Source of the DNA: Antedon mediterranea | Lineage: Eukaryota; Echinodermata; Crinoidea; Comatulida; Antedonidae | Length of the DNA stretch: 60,000 bases | Direction: 5' to 3' | Assembly: GCF_964355755.1 (NCBI RefSeq) | Contig: NC_092671.1 | Location: forward strand, 19,930,001-19,990,000 | Part shown: positions 22,400 through 34,128 of the stretch, in pieces | Layout: each line of letters starts with the position of its first letter | Numbering within the stretch: the stretch's first letter is position 1 | Notes under the pieces: model-generated | What the model was told of the DNA's origin: nothing | What the model saw: the letters and a program-made list of their open reading frames with translations, nothing else | Databases searched by the model: none | Translations under genes and position numbers: made by a program

Positions 22400-24230
22400 A
22401 TGAGTTCCTTGTTTATCACTATGAGTCCAACTCCAAATAAGAGTCCAAAATATTGTCAAATAATAACAAAAATTAAGAGATGTTTCAAGTAGCGTACGTC
22501 GTTGTTGGTATTTTTACGTATGTTTCCGAGCGGTTGAAAATACTTTATGAACTCCCTTGTGACATAAAAGTATACAACAAAAATCCACAAAGTTGTAAAA
22601 TAACTCAAAACAAAGCTTTAATTTCAATCAACTTTTAACAATCCAGTAAGCACCTTAAACAACAGCTTCACAATAACTTTTACAATCGAATATCCAACCT
22701 CTAATCCAACCTCCAACCTTCTTCAAAATAAATACTTCAATAAAAAATCCTTCTCCCTCCTTACAATTGTCATACTTCTTTTTATATACACTATACAATT
22801 CATAACTTTGTAGATCATTCCTTATACTTTTTATTCTATTGGATTATAGTTTCTATTAATAGCACTTCTAGAATGTTCCTTATTGTTCTTATAATAATTA
22901 TACATGGTTTCTTAAATCTAAACATACCGTACTCTTATTCTAGAATGTTCGTGTAGACACTATGCTACTCTATTTTTTAGGAAGCCTACCTTATAATTAT
23001 TATGATTCAAATGAGAGGAATCTATTTAGATGTTATATCAAACAAATAATGATTTTTTAATATTCGGGAAATGGTACAAATAATGGCACTTGGTGAAAGA
23101 TATATATTATTTTCAACTCGACTTTGTCTCGTTGAAATTAATTCACCTCATGTCATTATTTGCACCATTACACTCATAAACATTCATTATTTGTATAATA
23201 TCAAACACTCAAAGTATAATTGAATAGCATGAAATACTGTACTCCATTATGCTATTATTTCACCCAAATTAGTTTAATGGTAGGTAGTTATTACCCTGCC
23301 TCAATGAATGGCTACCGCCTACAGTTATAATTCTACTATCCCACCTACCATCTAGTTCCGTTAACTCTGGATAATGGCTTTTATTATCGGCAGAATGATC
23401 TAAATTCAAGTTTATTTATTCAAACAACAAATCAAAAGTAAGAAAGACATTTTAATTTTTGTCCATTGTGATAAATTATTATTTTGTATTTATATTTTTA
23501 CATCTATTAAAATTGTTTTTTTATTTTATTTTACTAACATATCCATTCCGTTTACATTCACTATACATAGTTTCCTACTTGCATCAATCTTTTTACATTT
23601 ACAAACATACTTGTATCTGTCTCTTTACACTTATTCCTCGACATTCATATATGTTTACATATATTTTCTACTTGTATTATTTCTTTATAAATATTATCTC
23701 TTAACACAATGTTAGTTTTATTTTACACATTTATTTACATACATATTTTCTTTACATATTTCATTAACATTATATATTTTTCCTATTAACTTTGTTTTTA
23801 GATTTATTTACATACATTCACTTGTGTTAATTTCTTTCATAATATCCCGTTTACATTATCCCTTAACACAAAATAACACATTTTTGTCTAATTTAACTTT
23901 ATTTACACACCTACGTGTAATCTCTTTTTACAACACAATCATAATTTAACATTTTAAAAAATCAACTATTCTTTTCCTTTTAAAAACATTTTTTTGTTTA
24001 AAGGTTTGCATGACGAATAAATACAAGTTAGTTTTGCAATACCAATAAAGTAAGGTTGACAACAGCTGTCTTCTAAGAATGCTAAGGCAATTAAAGATGA
24101 ATCCAATATATAGTAACCAGTCTAAGATTAGGTAATCACAATAGACTGACGTGGTGTGACCAAGTTGATAAGGGCCTGATCTGATCAAAACAATGGCATG
24201 ATTATTTCAGTTTAATAGAAATTAATAAAT
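22400..24230. other. Gene-free AT-rich stretch
   Basis: The stretch 23460-23900 is strongly pyrimidine-biased with repeated tttaca(t) words (tttacat/tttacac), a degenerate low-complexity tract. No coding pattern was seen. Confidence 0.4.
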
Positions 24231-24231
24231 A

Positions 24232-24594
24232 TGTAATGTAATGCGATATTTATATAGCGCTATTTCATGGACAGCATTCTTCTCCCCTAAGAGTCACATC
24301 GTGTCATCGGCTACTACTACGACTCTACTACGTCTGTCCACGACAGTGTGTGGGCGGGTGGGGGTGGGTGTGTGTGTGTGAACTAGTACACCGGGGTAAG
24401 CCCCTACTCGTCTCGAAAGATGAACTAGGTTCTTTAAAGTGCACACGAGCAATATGCATACACTGGACCTACGGTTTATAGTCCTTATCCGAGAAGACTT
24501 GTTCTACCACCAGAACCATGGAGCAAGTGAGCCTCGAACCCTTGCCGATGCTATGACTATTACGGTTCCACTGTCTTAACGATCGGCCACTCAC
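24232..24594 (-). mobile_element. tRNA-derived SINE, copy with intact head
   Basis: On the minus strand it opens GTGAGTGGCCGATCGTTAAG (A-box like) and has GGGTTCGAGGCTCAC (B-box like), as in a tRNA of the Ser/Leu type. A central domain follows (about 24378-24545) that is shared with 55888-56066. The 3' end reads agcgctatataaatatcgca, a tail word common in marine invertebrate SINEs. A (gt)n/G-rich tract sits inside at 24348-24380. Confidence 0.75.
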
Positions 24595-24599
24595 ATAAA

Positions 24600-25807
24600 T
24601 AATTAGATAACACTGTGTTAGACTATAACACTATAAAGAACTGTACGACTTAATACAGTCTGTATAGGCAAACAAGTTTGGGTTCGTATGCAATAGGCCT
24701 AAATACGTGTTTTATGGACAATCGATATCGGCTACTGCCTGAGCAAGCTTCTTGAGTCGTTCCAAACGTCTACATTCTTGTTTGATGCTGAACTATTTAT
24801 TTATAAACATCCAACTCATCTTGTTTTTCTTTTTTGTGTCGTGAATTACCACTTTTATTAGTAAAATCATGATCAATAGGCTATTACAAATTAATCAGTA
24901 ATGTTTTTATCTTCATATGTTATTTCTTTAATCACATTTAGAAGGCTACTGTTTTTTTAGAAGGCTACTAAATTTTCATATCATTCAAACTGTTCCAAAA
25001 AAGTTCTCAGAAAAAAAAGTATGATGCATCGGTGCATCAGCATTCCAACTTGCTCATTAATCGGTACAATGCCAACAATCGTGTCCACCATACGTACGTT
25101 TGCACAATAATTAAATATAGACTATAGTTTCTCTTAGGTGTTATTTTATATACGGATTTTTTTCGGGAGCTTTTCCAACTTTCGTAAGTCCTTGATTGAC
25201 ACCGAAGTTTTTAAGGTATCGTGAATAATGTTGCCGAACTTCCGACAGCATAACAAAATTAAAATAAACTTCAGTTTGAAAAAAAAACCATTTGTGCATA
25301 CATGTTTCGTTGTTACGCCGAACAACATCATCGTCATCAGCAACTAAATCCGTAAAAAGCAGCAGCTGGTATAATCTACTTAAAAAATTGTAAAACGTTC
25401 GGCGTATTTCCAAAATGTATCATTATTATTATATTCAAAAGGTACGTTAAAGACAACCCCAGAACTGATGTAACCAAAATCTAATCCCACATAACCTCGT
25501 CTTCCGGTTGTCGTCTTATGGGTATTTCGAACTCAAAATACGTTCAGTTGACGTTGATGGCGCCTGGTATTTTTAGGGGAAATGACTGCTTTGAATAAGT
25601 TTGAATCGACTGTGTAAGTCTGAAAGTGTCTATTTTTGTGGCAGTTAAAGGGTGTCTTCCCGAATATTTTAACAACATTGTTCCGGAATCGATGACGTAT
25701 AATAGGACGACGACATAATAAAGGAACTAGTGACTGTGTAGTTAGTGGCCTTTGTGGTTCCTTTAAATGCTCATTTGAACTCGAACTTTAATACTCATAG
25801 CACCATA
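24600..25807. other. Upstream region of gene B
   Basis: No coding region or recognisable element. The promoter and 5' UTR of gene B should lie in the right part, but no clear TATA box or initiator can be singled out. Confidence 0.4.
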
Positions 25808-25911
25808 ATGCACTTCATCTGGTTCATTTGCTCATGTCTAATTTTTTCATTTGTGGTAGGGGAACCAGAATGGACCGAATGTAATGACGATGGATGCTGT
25901 ACTGAGGAAGG
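25808..25911 (+). CDS. Gene B exon 1: signal peptide and start of Cys-rich segment
   Basis: The ATG at 25808 opens a hydrophobic signal peptide, then EPEWTECNDDGCCTEEG. The exon ends in phase 2 before gtaaga. An upstream stop in this frame and the signal peptide fix the start. Confidence 0.85.
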
Positions 25912-28900
25912 GTAAGATTTTCTTGTTGTTTTCTTAAATTTTCTTACCTAATTATGGTTATTGCTATACTACTGTAGGCCTATACTATATCTTGTTTTAA
26001 AAAGATTTAATATTTGCAAATATATTGATGACAATGAATCGGTAAAGTTACTAGCAATTGTAACAGAATACTATTTAAAGCTATAGGCCTATAGTCTAGG
26101 AAACATCTGAAAAAAAGGCCTATGAATCAAGTTAGGGGGTAGAATGAAAGGCAGCCAACATAGCCAGATATTCTAATTAATACCTTCTGATCAAAATGTT
26201 TTGCCTTGTATTGAAATAAAATCAGATCTAAATAAGATAGATGCACTTGTGCCTGACCGTGTAGTGAAAACTGCTACGTGTATCAATACGTGATGTTTTT
26301 TAAAACAAGTAACTAATTCACTAAACCCTTAGGGAATATTATATATCGGGCTTTTAAAAAAATACGAATTATACAAATTATAATACACAGAGCAAGCTCT
26401 CATCATTGTATATATAGTAGTATAATATAGTATATACAGTTTCAACAGTTTGAACATAAATTAATCAATCATTTAAATTGACTCAAATGTTTTATTTAGT
26501 AAACATCAATGTTTCTAATTCGTTGTCTTATGTTGATAGGAGATACAACTAACTAGCCCATGTATTGTCGGAAAAGAAAATCACATTTACATTAAGCACT
26601 ACAGGTTGAAGAATTCAGAAAGTGATACATTGGGAAAGCTATATAGTAAATACGGCTAATCCGATTTTTCTCATCTTTGCTATACATATAATATTCATCT
26701 TAGCTTACGACAGGCATTCATATAAAAACGGAAATAGGTCTAACAATAATTAGAACCATTAGCACTGTGATACGACTTCAAATTGCTAACATTCTACAAC
26801 ATATGTTTACAATAACATGTTGATAGATATGTGCATTAAAATAATTATGGAAAATGACTCTAAGCGAAAAGGAAAAAAATAATGAATTAAGAAAATTAAT
26901 ACTAAAATTGTTTATAATTAATGACAGGGCTAACAACCCACTTTGGCAAGGCAAACCAATTATCATATCCAATGTATAATCAAAATTGGCAACTACTTCA
27001 TTAACAATTATTATATAAACTACAACAATAGCATACAGTAAGTAAATGTCAACTTAAGAGTAAAATTTCCACTAGCGTGCAGAATATTGAACTCATATTG
27101 TAGCCCTATATATTTATTTCTTTTATACAATTTTGTCTATAATTACAGTATTTTAAATAGCCAATTTTGTATTTTTATTAACATAATATTATTAATAATA
27201 ATAATAATAATAATAATGACAATGTACAAATAATAGTAAATAATAAAAAATAATGATAAGAAATAATAATAAATATTAATAAATATTAATAAATAATTAT
27301 GAATAATAATAAATAATAATAACTAATATTAAATAATAATAATTGCTAATATTAATAATAGACACAGCTAAAGGCAATACAGTAATATCTTGACTTGTTA
27401 CGTGAATTATGGCCTGTCCAATGCAATGGTGGTTGACGCAGTAATGTCCCAGTAAAAGTATGCCTAATCCTTCATAAGAGAACACCCAACATAATTTGGA
27501 AATCTATATATAAAGAGTCTCTATCCAATCGAGTTTGAACAATACCATGAAAGCCCCAAGTGGTCTAATGGTTAGGACATCTGAATATCAAGCAGAAGGT
27601 TCCGGATTCGAGTCTCGGTTGGGGTGAATTTTTCTCATTCTCACAGATTTCCTCATCATCATCGTTTCAAATTAATTAATTAAATGTCAGTATATCACCG
27701 GGCGGTTTAGAATTAATGTTCTATGCCTAATGTGTTTATATATATATTATTCAACATGATCGTGCCACATACTTAGTATATTTACATTTATGGTAATATA
27801 ATGACAAGTGTATCGACCGATGTATTCGACACTTTAATAACACTATCGAGCGCTAGATACTACATGTTTACATCTGTTTAAAACATTCTAATAAAATCTC
27901 TAGTGTACTAGAGGGGAAAAAACTGCTAAATTGAGATATATAATACATTATTATAAAGCTTTCATTATTGCTATTGAGATTTGTTTACGTATGAATCTCA
28001 TATCACATTATTTATGTATAAAGCATCATTGTCTAATAAAATAAACTATAGTAATTTATGAAATAGTGAAGCAGCAGGATAAAGGGACGTAACAAATGAA
28101 AGCCTGCTATTAGTACAGCTGTGTTTCCATTCACTCGGGAAACGACCAATGACCAAATAATCCCCTGTAAAAACTTGTCTCACCCACGGAGCAAAAAAGG
28201 TAAGTAGCGGAGACAAAATGACTGGCTTGTCTAGTCGCTAATCTCGTGGAAAATGTAAAATTCATTATTATTACACAAACTAATCAACAATGACATAATT
28301 GTATTCGTCATAAATTTGTATCATTCACAATTAGTGTACTTAATAACGAGATTACGGGAGATAGTACGTCGCTTATCAGAGTAGTTGTAGTAGTAGTAGC
28401 CCGACCATAATTAGATTGAGAATAGTTGCTTGTCAAACAAAGGTAATGTTTGCGGTCGCAAATACGGAGTACTCACAAAAACAAGTTGGTGTAAACAAAT
28501 GTTGTAGCCTTAACACAACTTTATGACAATAAAGATAAAGTTAGCGGTTGCAAATAGCAACGGCAAGATGTGGTAAACCAAATTTATTTCCGATGTTGAG
28601 CCAAATTCATTTATCCATAAACTCTGATTGAAGTATTTTTTTAAAAACAATTATCATTTATAAATTATATTATTGTTGTTAATCACTCTAGCATTTAATT
28701 ATCAAATGTAATCTTCCTCTAACAGGCAGTTCTTCTGACATCTTTTGCTACTCTTCACTGACGACTTCGTCTCGTCATCTTATTCCACTCTTTATGTAAT
28801 ACATAATTATTTTCTTTTCCCGGGACGCTTTCCTTCTATTCTTTTTTACAAAAAACATTATAGTGTCCGGTTTACCTTCTTTACCTTCTACAATTCCCAG

Positions 28901-31900
28901 TTGAACTTGATATTACTTTCACATTGTTCAACTTGTGAACATGTATTGACGATAAAAGCTTTTTTTTATGCAATTAGAAAAATACATTTTTAGTTAAGTT
29001 TAACTTAGAGGCACTGAAAGACACTACATGTAGCAAGACAGATACTTTCTTAATTTTTGTTTATTTTTACTTCCTTGAGGCACTTAATAAGAATGCAGAC
29101 GTTTACATTTACTAATAAAATATAGCTTAAAAGCTATATTTCCATTGTCACTGTAAAATCAAACCATATTGTTATTTTAACAATTCCAGCGGAACTTTAC
29201 GTCAACGCATTAAGTTCCGATAGGAAGTGGAAAATACAATATTCTCTTATAAAAACACATTCATAATTTCTTAAAATCGGCAACAGGGTTGTGTGATGTT
29301 TCAATAAATTAATAATTCTAAATAGTTATTTTTCATATAGATCGTCAGTGATGCCACGCGGACCATGGTATTACAGACATTATCGTTTTCAGATCACGTA
29401 TACCGTTGTGGTGTAAATCTGCCTAAAACGAATTGAAGAGAATTGAGAGAACAGAACATCTATTAATTTTATATTACTTTTAAAACTCTCTGTAAAACAA
29501 AATGCATTTTATATTTATTTTGTTGTGGAAAATTATTTACATAACGTTTTTACATATTTTCAAACAGTGCTGGCTGTGGTGATTGCGATGAAGTAATTGG
29601 TGAATTCGGAAAAGTGTATTGCGATTGCGGAACTTGCCAGACAGGTAAGATGCTTTTAAAATAAAAACCCTATAGAAAAGAAAATTGTGTTTGTTTCATT
29701 ATAAAAATTGAACAAATGAAATAAGTACATAATAGATAAGATGTTTACAACGCGAACACAGATACGATCCCGGTTTGACATTCATTTAGTCAACATTATG
29801 CCTTAATTTAGGGCAGACGTGTACGATTTCTCTGGTGAAATAATATGCCCAAATACATACATTCCCAAGAAATGATGATCACTATTAAATATAACTTATA
29901 CTATAGGAATGTGCCATGAGTTTTTAACACAGGAGAACAGTAATGCATTCTCAGCGTCATCAAATATATTTGGAATGGAAGCAAAACAAGCGAGGTTGGT
30001 AACCAATAATGGCTACTCGGAAAAAAATATTTACTTTGGTTGGCAACCAGATGAGAATGATACATTACCATGGTTACAGGTAGATCTAATGGAAAAACAT
30101 CATATTTCTGGGCTAGTTACATTTGGAAATGCGTTTGGAGATGATTTCGTATCGGCTTACAAGGTGTTGGTTAGCCCAGACAATGAATATTGGGAAACAG
30201 TCGATGGTTTAGATAATGAAAATGGGGTACGTAATTGATTAATACGTTCTTCTTTATTATAATTGTCATTATTATAATCATACGAAGCAAGACTGCGTTA
30301 TGACACGCACTGCTAAAGCGCACTTAAATCGACGCCCTCTTCGACCTGTTTCGTAAAATTACTAGTCCTTTATACAAATTGTCCTCAACAAAATAATTTA
30401 GCTACATTTTTAGAAAGATTTATCTAATAAGGTTGAGCATATAACGTGCATATTATCAAATACAAGTGGTAATTGAACCCATACGATATAATCATTAGAT
30501 AAAGTGTAGAGTTGACCTAAATTAAACAAATTACGCCAGTATAAAACAATTTCAGATGGAGATATAGATTATGTTAGGCCTAACTTTTTATATTATTATT
30601 TTTTATTGGTAATTATCTTACTGATGCAAAATAATTGTATATTTTAAAAAAATATATAGGTTTTTATAGGTAACTCGGACGGAAATTCATCGGCCATTAA
30701 TTATTTTGATTCACCGGTCCATATGCGATCATTACGTGTGTATCCACTGACGTGGCAGAGCCAAATTGTCCTACGCATAGACCTACTTGGATGCTTATGT
30801 AAGTAACAATATTTTAATAATGCTAATAATAATTATTAATAATGCACGAAGAAGCAACAGTAACTTTTTTAGTACTCTTGGGTGGGCTTCTTTTCGAGGT
30901 GAGCTTCTTTTCTTTTCTTTAAAATGAATTCGAAATGCTGTACATTTTGTGAATTGCTACTACAATAATAGTATTTTCTGCCAATTTTAAATATTTGATT
31001 TTGTGATGAAAATACCATTTTAAAATGTAAAATAATTCGTAAGTGGAAAATTCCTTTAATTGAAATATATTTATTTGTTATAATTTTCAGCACTTCCAGG
31101 GATTTCAGCAACAAAAGAACCAACTGGTAAGTTAACGTTAATGATATTCGTTTTAAAATGCATAAATTAATAAATTATTTAATTTGTATATTAATGTAAG
31201 TTTTTGCTTTTATATTCGCTTTTTAGATGTAAATAATATCAACATTTCTGTATATCTGATTGCTGGTATCTGTTTTACATTACTGCTAGCTCTTACAATG
31301 ATACTTTGTGTGAGCTATACACCAAAACGACGTACAGATATGTAAGTATGTAATTATTTCGTAATCTTATCATAAAACATGTAGGGAAATATTATTTTCA
31401 AATACTTGCATGCATAATTCTATTAGGGAATGTTGTAAATAAAGAAGGATAGAAGTGAAACACGTGATTGTTGACACACACGGATATCCTTATCTAGCAG
31501 AAACGAAATTATTGCTGTACTAGAGACCACAACAAAACCATAAAGCAGAATTGTTGTTTTCATTTTCATATTACATAGTAATAAAGACATTCCGAAAGCA
31601 TTGGTGGCTACCCCGCCTAGTTCAATTGCAAGTTCACCGACATCTGCCTCATCCGGTACGTATCGTTTTTTATTGGCGAGCCTCTTTCCTTTTTAGCCTA
31701 ATTTGCAGACTTTTATTACACATAATCACTAATTGCATCCTGCTCTTTTCCTTAAAGTAGGAACTATTCAAAATATAGTATCTTTTATAGACCCTCCTAC
31801 CAGGCTTGTAAACTGGGCTGAAATTAGGAACAGTATGGTAGCGCCAGAATCTATCTATGCACCAAATTAAAAACAAAATTATAAAAATAATAAATATTTT

Positions 31901-34128
31901 TCTCATTTCTCGTTTGCTTTTCGGTAAGAGTGAACAAATGAAACAAAATGACTTTGGACGATGGTAGAATCAAAGAACAATCTGATCCACCAGGTTATTC
32001 TAAAGCACTGCTGTATCAACAAATCTCTTTGAAATCCATGTCCCTTTTCGTGGCCCTCTATAGATGGTTACAAATCAACTTAATAATTACATTATTATTA
32101 ATATTAACACTGGTTCGTACCCTTGTATAAAATCGTTTGCACTCTCCGATTGCTCAATTGAAATGTATGTAAATGATTAATACTATTTAAAATGTGTTTT
32201 ATTAAAATCGTCCCATTTAATTATTTAGTATTAGAATAATATGTAATTTGTAATAAATTATTATATAATTTATTATATTTCTCCTGAAAACTCGTCGTTA
32301 TAAGGTACATCTACATAGGCTATTAAATATTTGCCATGAGCAGTGGTGTGCAATTATTGTGTGTTTATGAATAGGCTGCATCAATCTATCAGTTTATAAT
32401 TTTTTACAAATTATGAACAAATTAAATATTGTAGCTATATAGTGGGTTAGTTCATCTACGTCACAACCAATCTATGCAAATTGAAACAACCCAACTCTCC
32501 TGATCCTTCACATACAATTTCTTGCAAAGTATCATAATTATACGATGTTCCTGTTCCTTTGCAATCACATTGCTACTGATTTTCGACGGAAAGTCATCTA
32601 AATAAAATCTTCATCGGAAAAATCAAGATGGCGGCAATGGACAGTGTAATTTTGAGATAAGGTCGATACAAGTCTTTTATCATTCTGGTAAACCAACAAT
32701 TTTGTAATTAGCAACACAAATCGTCCAAATGTGATGGGGAAGGTGCTTTTCATTTAAAATGGACGAAATTATTTATGTCAAATTCTTCCAGTTTAGGTAC
32801 TGAATCTTCAATGGCTCTAAATATCATAGTATATCGTAATGTTATCATAATTATATTGACTAGCAGTAACTTAACGTGTTTTTTTTGCCTTAATATGTGG
32901 ATATATACTTTGCATGGGCAAGAATAATAAAAGCGCACTCTGATAAAGGTACTTTTTAATTATTAAAATAAAAACAAATTTTATCAAGAATAACATTTGG
33001 AACTACTGTATTTACGGCCATTGTTATACACTATCCCTTCACTTTGAAATATATTTAAGCTAAACAATTAAAGCAATACTGGATATGAAACTTTAGACTA
33101 TAGTTTTCACTGTTCAGACTTTACAAAAATGAAAGACGCTAAAGAAAACTTGTCCTGTGTGAATTAGATGATGCGTGCAAACACTAGCGAAAGTATAACA
33201 TGCCAAACTATATTATTTTGGGTGTTTTTCGTATACTAATTTGATACCTATAGATAAAATAATAAAGTGGACATAAATCGAATGAAAACACAAGTTGTTT
33301 TTATGTTCAACACTATATCAAACCATTTGGAATCGTTTTGTTTGTGTGTGTTCATTTTTATAAATTTTATTTATCTTTTATTTCAATGGTTTTGTAAGCT
33401 ACAAAATGAAAGCAATACTGGATATGAGACTTTTTGCTGTGTGAACAGAGGAGGTTGCGTAGTTTATACAGTGACGTAACACATGGTCGATGAGACCTCA
33501 AATTACTTAAGCTTTGTTCCCACTAGAACGTAACGCAAGGACGTAAACGCAACGCAAGCGTTTTAACCAATGACAAGCGAAGTTATAGACAGTTAGCAAT
33601 CACAAGCGAATAAGCCATCGCTTGTGATTGGTCAATTCACTTGCGTTGCGTTACGTCCTTGTGTTGCGTCGCTAGTGGGAACCACGCTTTATTGTAATTT
33701 TTTGCCTTTTTTAATGTTTATATCGTGTGCGACCCCTCAATTAACATCAGTGTGCCAAATGTGATCACGTATCGTTCAGTGGATTCGGAGGAGATACGTA
33801 AAATTACCCGGTAGGCAACAAATTTAGTTGCATTAATAGATAGTCGCGATTCAGTTAAAACAAAAATGTGGTTGTATAAACTATGCAAATAATGTGACGT
33901 AAAGTGAAATAGAGTCAAACCTTTTTCCAGTTGCCATGCAATTGTCACTAGTTCAAATAAAACAGTGTCTTAAACTTCTAATATTATTATTTCTTTTTAG
34001 GTGATACGTCGTTTCCCAATCCTGCATTTGCTACTAGTCAAAAGTCTCTGTTGCCGAGTGGCGGCAGACATCACTGTGAAACGAATCCATACATAAAAGT
34101 ATCTTTTCCAAAGGCAATTCAACCTTAG
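25808..34128 (+). CDS. Gene B: discoidin-domain type I membrane protein (8 exons plus an alternative last exon)
   Basis: Exons 25808-25911, 29568-29644, 29907-30226, 30660-30798, 31091-31126, 31227-31341, 31579-31655 and 34001-34128 all have GT/AG borders and matching phases and give 331 residues. An alternative last exon, 31791-31870, gives 315. The order is signal peptide (MHFIWFICSCLIFSFVVG), a ~40-residue Cys-rich segment, one discoidin domain (about residues 60-213), a short stalk, a transmembrane helix and a cytoplasmic tail. Discoidin domains act outside the cell in adhesion or ligand binding; the ligand cannot be read here. There is no kinase or other catalytic domain, unlike discoidin-domain receptor kinases. 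A poly(A) signal (aataaa) lies at 34241. The gene converges on the DSL ligand gene. I do not recognise a named orthologue. Confidence 0.85.
27190..27360. repeat. (taa/aat)n microsatellite
   Basis: A degenerate run of ataataat and aataataaat in intron 1 of gene B. Confidence 0.8.
27549..27750 (+). mobile_element. tRNA-headed SINE
   Basis: The head runs GCCCCAAGTGGTCTAATGG...GGATTCGAGTCTCGGTTGGGG and can fold as a cloverleaf with a matched acceptor stem (GCCCCAA/TTGGGGT). The A box (TGGTCTAATGGTTAGG) resembles tRNA-Glu. The body and tail (gtcagtatatcaccgggcgg to tgtgtttatatatat) recur at 4911-5010. The attached tail marks it as a SINE. It lies in intron 1 of gene B. Confidence 0.75.
27751..29567. 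other. Gene B intron 1, right part
   Basis: No coding pattern. A (gta)n tract lies near 28385. A paired string gtaaacaaatg/aaagttagcggttgcaaata near 28440-28560 hints at a small tandem duplication (gcggtcgcaaata and gcggttgcaaata). Confidence 0.4.
29568..29644 (+). CDS. Gene B exon 2: Cys-rich segment
   Basis: It encodes AGCGDCDEVIGEFGKVYCDC and GTCQTG between a ttttcaaacag acceptor and a gtaaga donor. With exon 1 it makes a compact domain of about nine cysteines, family unknown. Confidence 0.8.
29907..30226 (+). CDS. Gene B exon 3: N-terminal part of discoidin domain
   Basis: It opens GMCHEFLTQENSNAFSASSN and holds WQPDENDTLPWLQVDLMEKH and VSAYKVLVSPDNEYWETVDG, the family's core strands. 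It ends in phase 0 at NENG before gtacgt. Confidence 0.88.
30660..30798 (+). CDS. Gene B exon 4: C-terminal part of discoidin domain
   Basis: The correct acceptor is the first of two close AGs (30658-30659), because only it keeps phase 0. The exon reads VFIGNSDGNSSAINYFDSPV, RSLRVYPLTW, then LRIDLLGCL. At 139 nt it is the same length as its gene A counterpart. Confidence 0.85.
31091..31341 (+). CDS. Gene B exons 5 and 6: stalk and transmembrane helix
   Basis: Exon 5 (31091-31126) encodes a 12-residue stalk, SLPGISATKEPTG. Exon 6 (31227-31341) encodes DVNNINIS, then a ~24-residue hydrophobic helix (VYLIAGICFTLLLALTMILC), then the basic stop-transfer sequence TPKRRTD. Phases join. Confidence 0.85.
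31579..31655 (+). CDS. Gene B exon 7: cytoplasmic tail, Ser/Pro-rich
   Basis: It reads NKDIPKALVATPPSSIASSP then TSASSG, between a tacatag acceptor and gtacgt donor. It leaves in phase 1, which both candidate last exons accept. Confidence 0.75.
31791..31870 (+). CDS. Gene B alternative last exon (short tail)
   Basis: After a tcttttatag acceptor the phase-1 frame reads DPPTRLVNWAEIRNSMVAPE then SIYAPN and stops at TAA 31868-31870. It lies 135 nt after exon 7. The neutral, hydrophilic peptide and perfect phase suggest a true alternative C-terminus. Confidence 0.6.
31871..34000. other. Gene B last intron
   Basis: Intronic when the 34001 exon is used. Apart from the hairpin MITE at 33508-33691, no coding pattern or repeat family was recognised. 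Confidence 0.45.
33508..33691. mobile_element. 184 bp hairpin MITE
   Basis: Long terminal inverted repeats (about 80 bp each) start GTTCCCACTAG and include acgtaacgcaaggacgtaa, with the complement ending ctagtgggaacc. Only about 20 bp lie between the arms. It sits in the last intron of gene B. The short flanking tta/ta is too weak to call a target duplication. Confidence 0.8.
34001..34128 (+). CDS. Gene B last exon (long tail)
   Basis: A strong acceptor (ttatttctttttag) is followed by GDTSFPNPAFATSQKSLLPS, HHCETNPYIKVSFPKAIQP and TAG at 34126. The AATAAA at 34241-34246 supports it as the 3' end of the transcript. Confidence 0.75.

Noticed and set aside
27549-27620. Functional tRNA gene
   Set aside because: Anticodon-stem mismatch and an odd anticodon (ATC) with a SINE body attached behind it. 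It is a SINE head.
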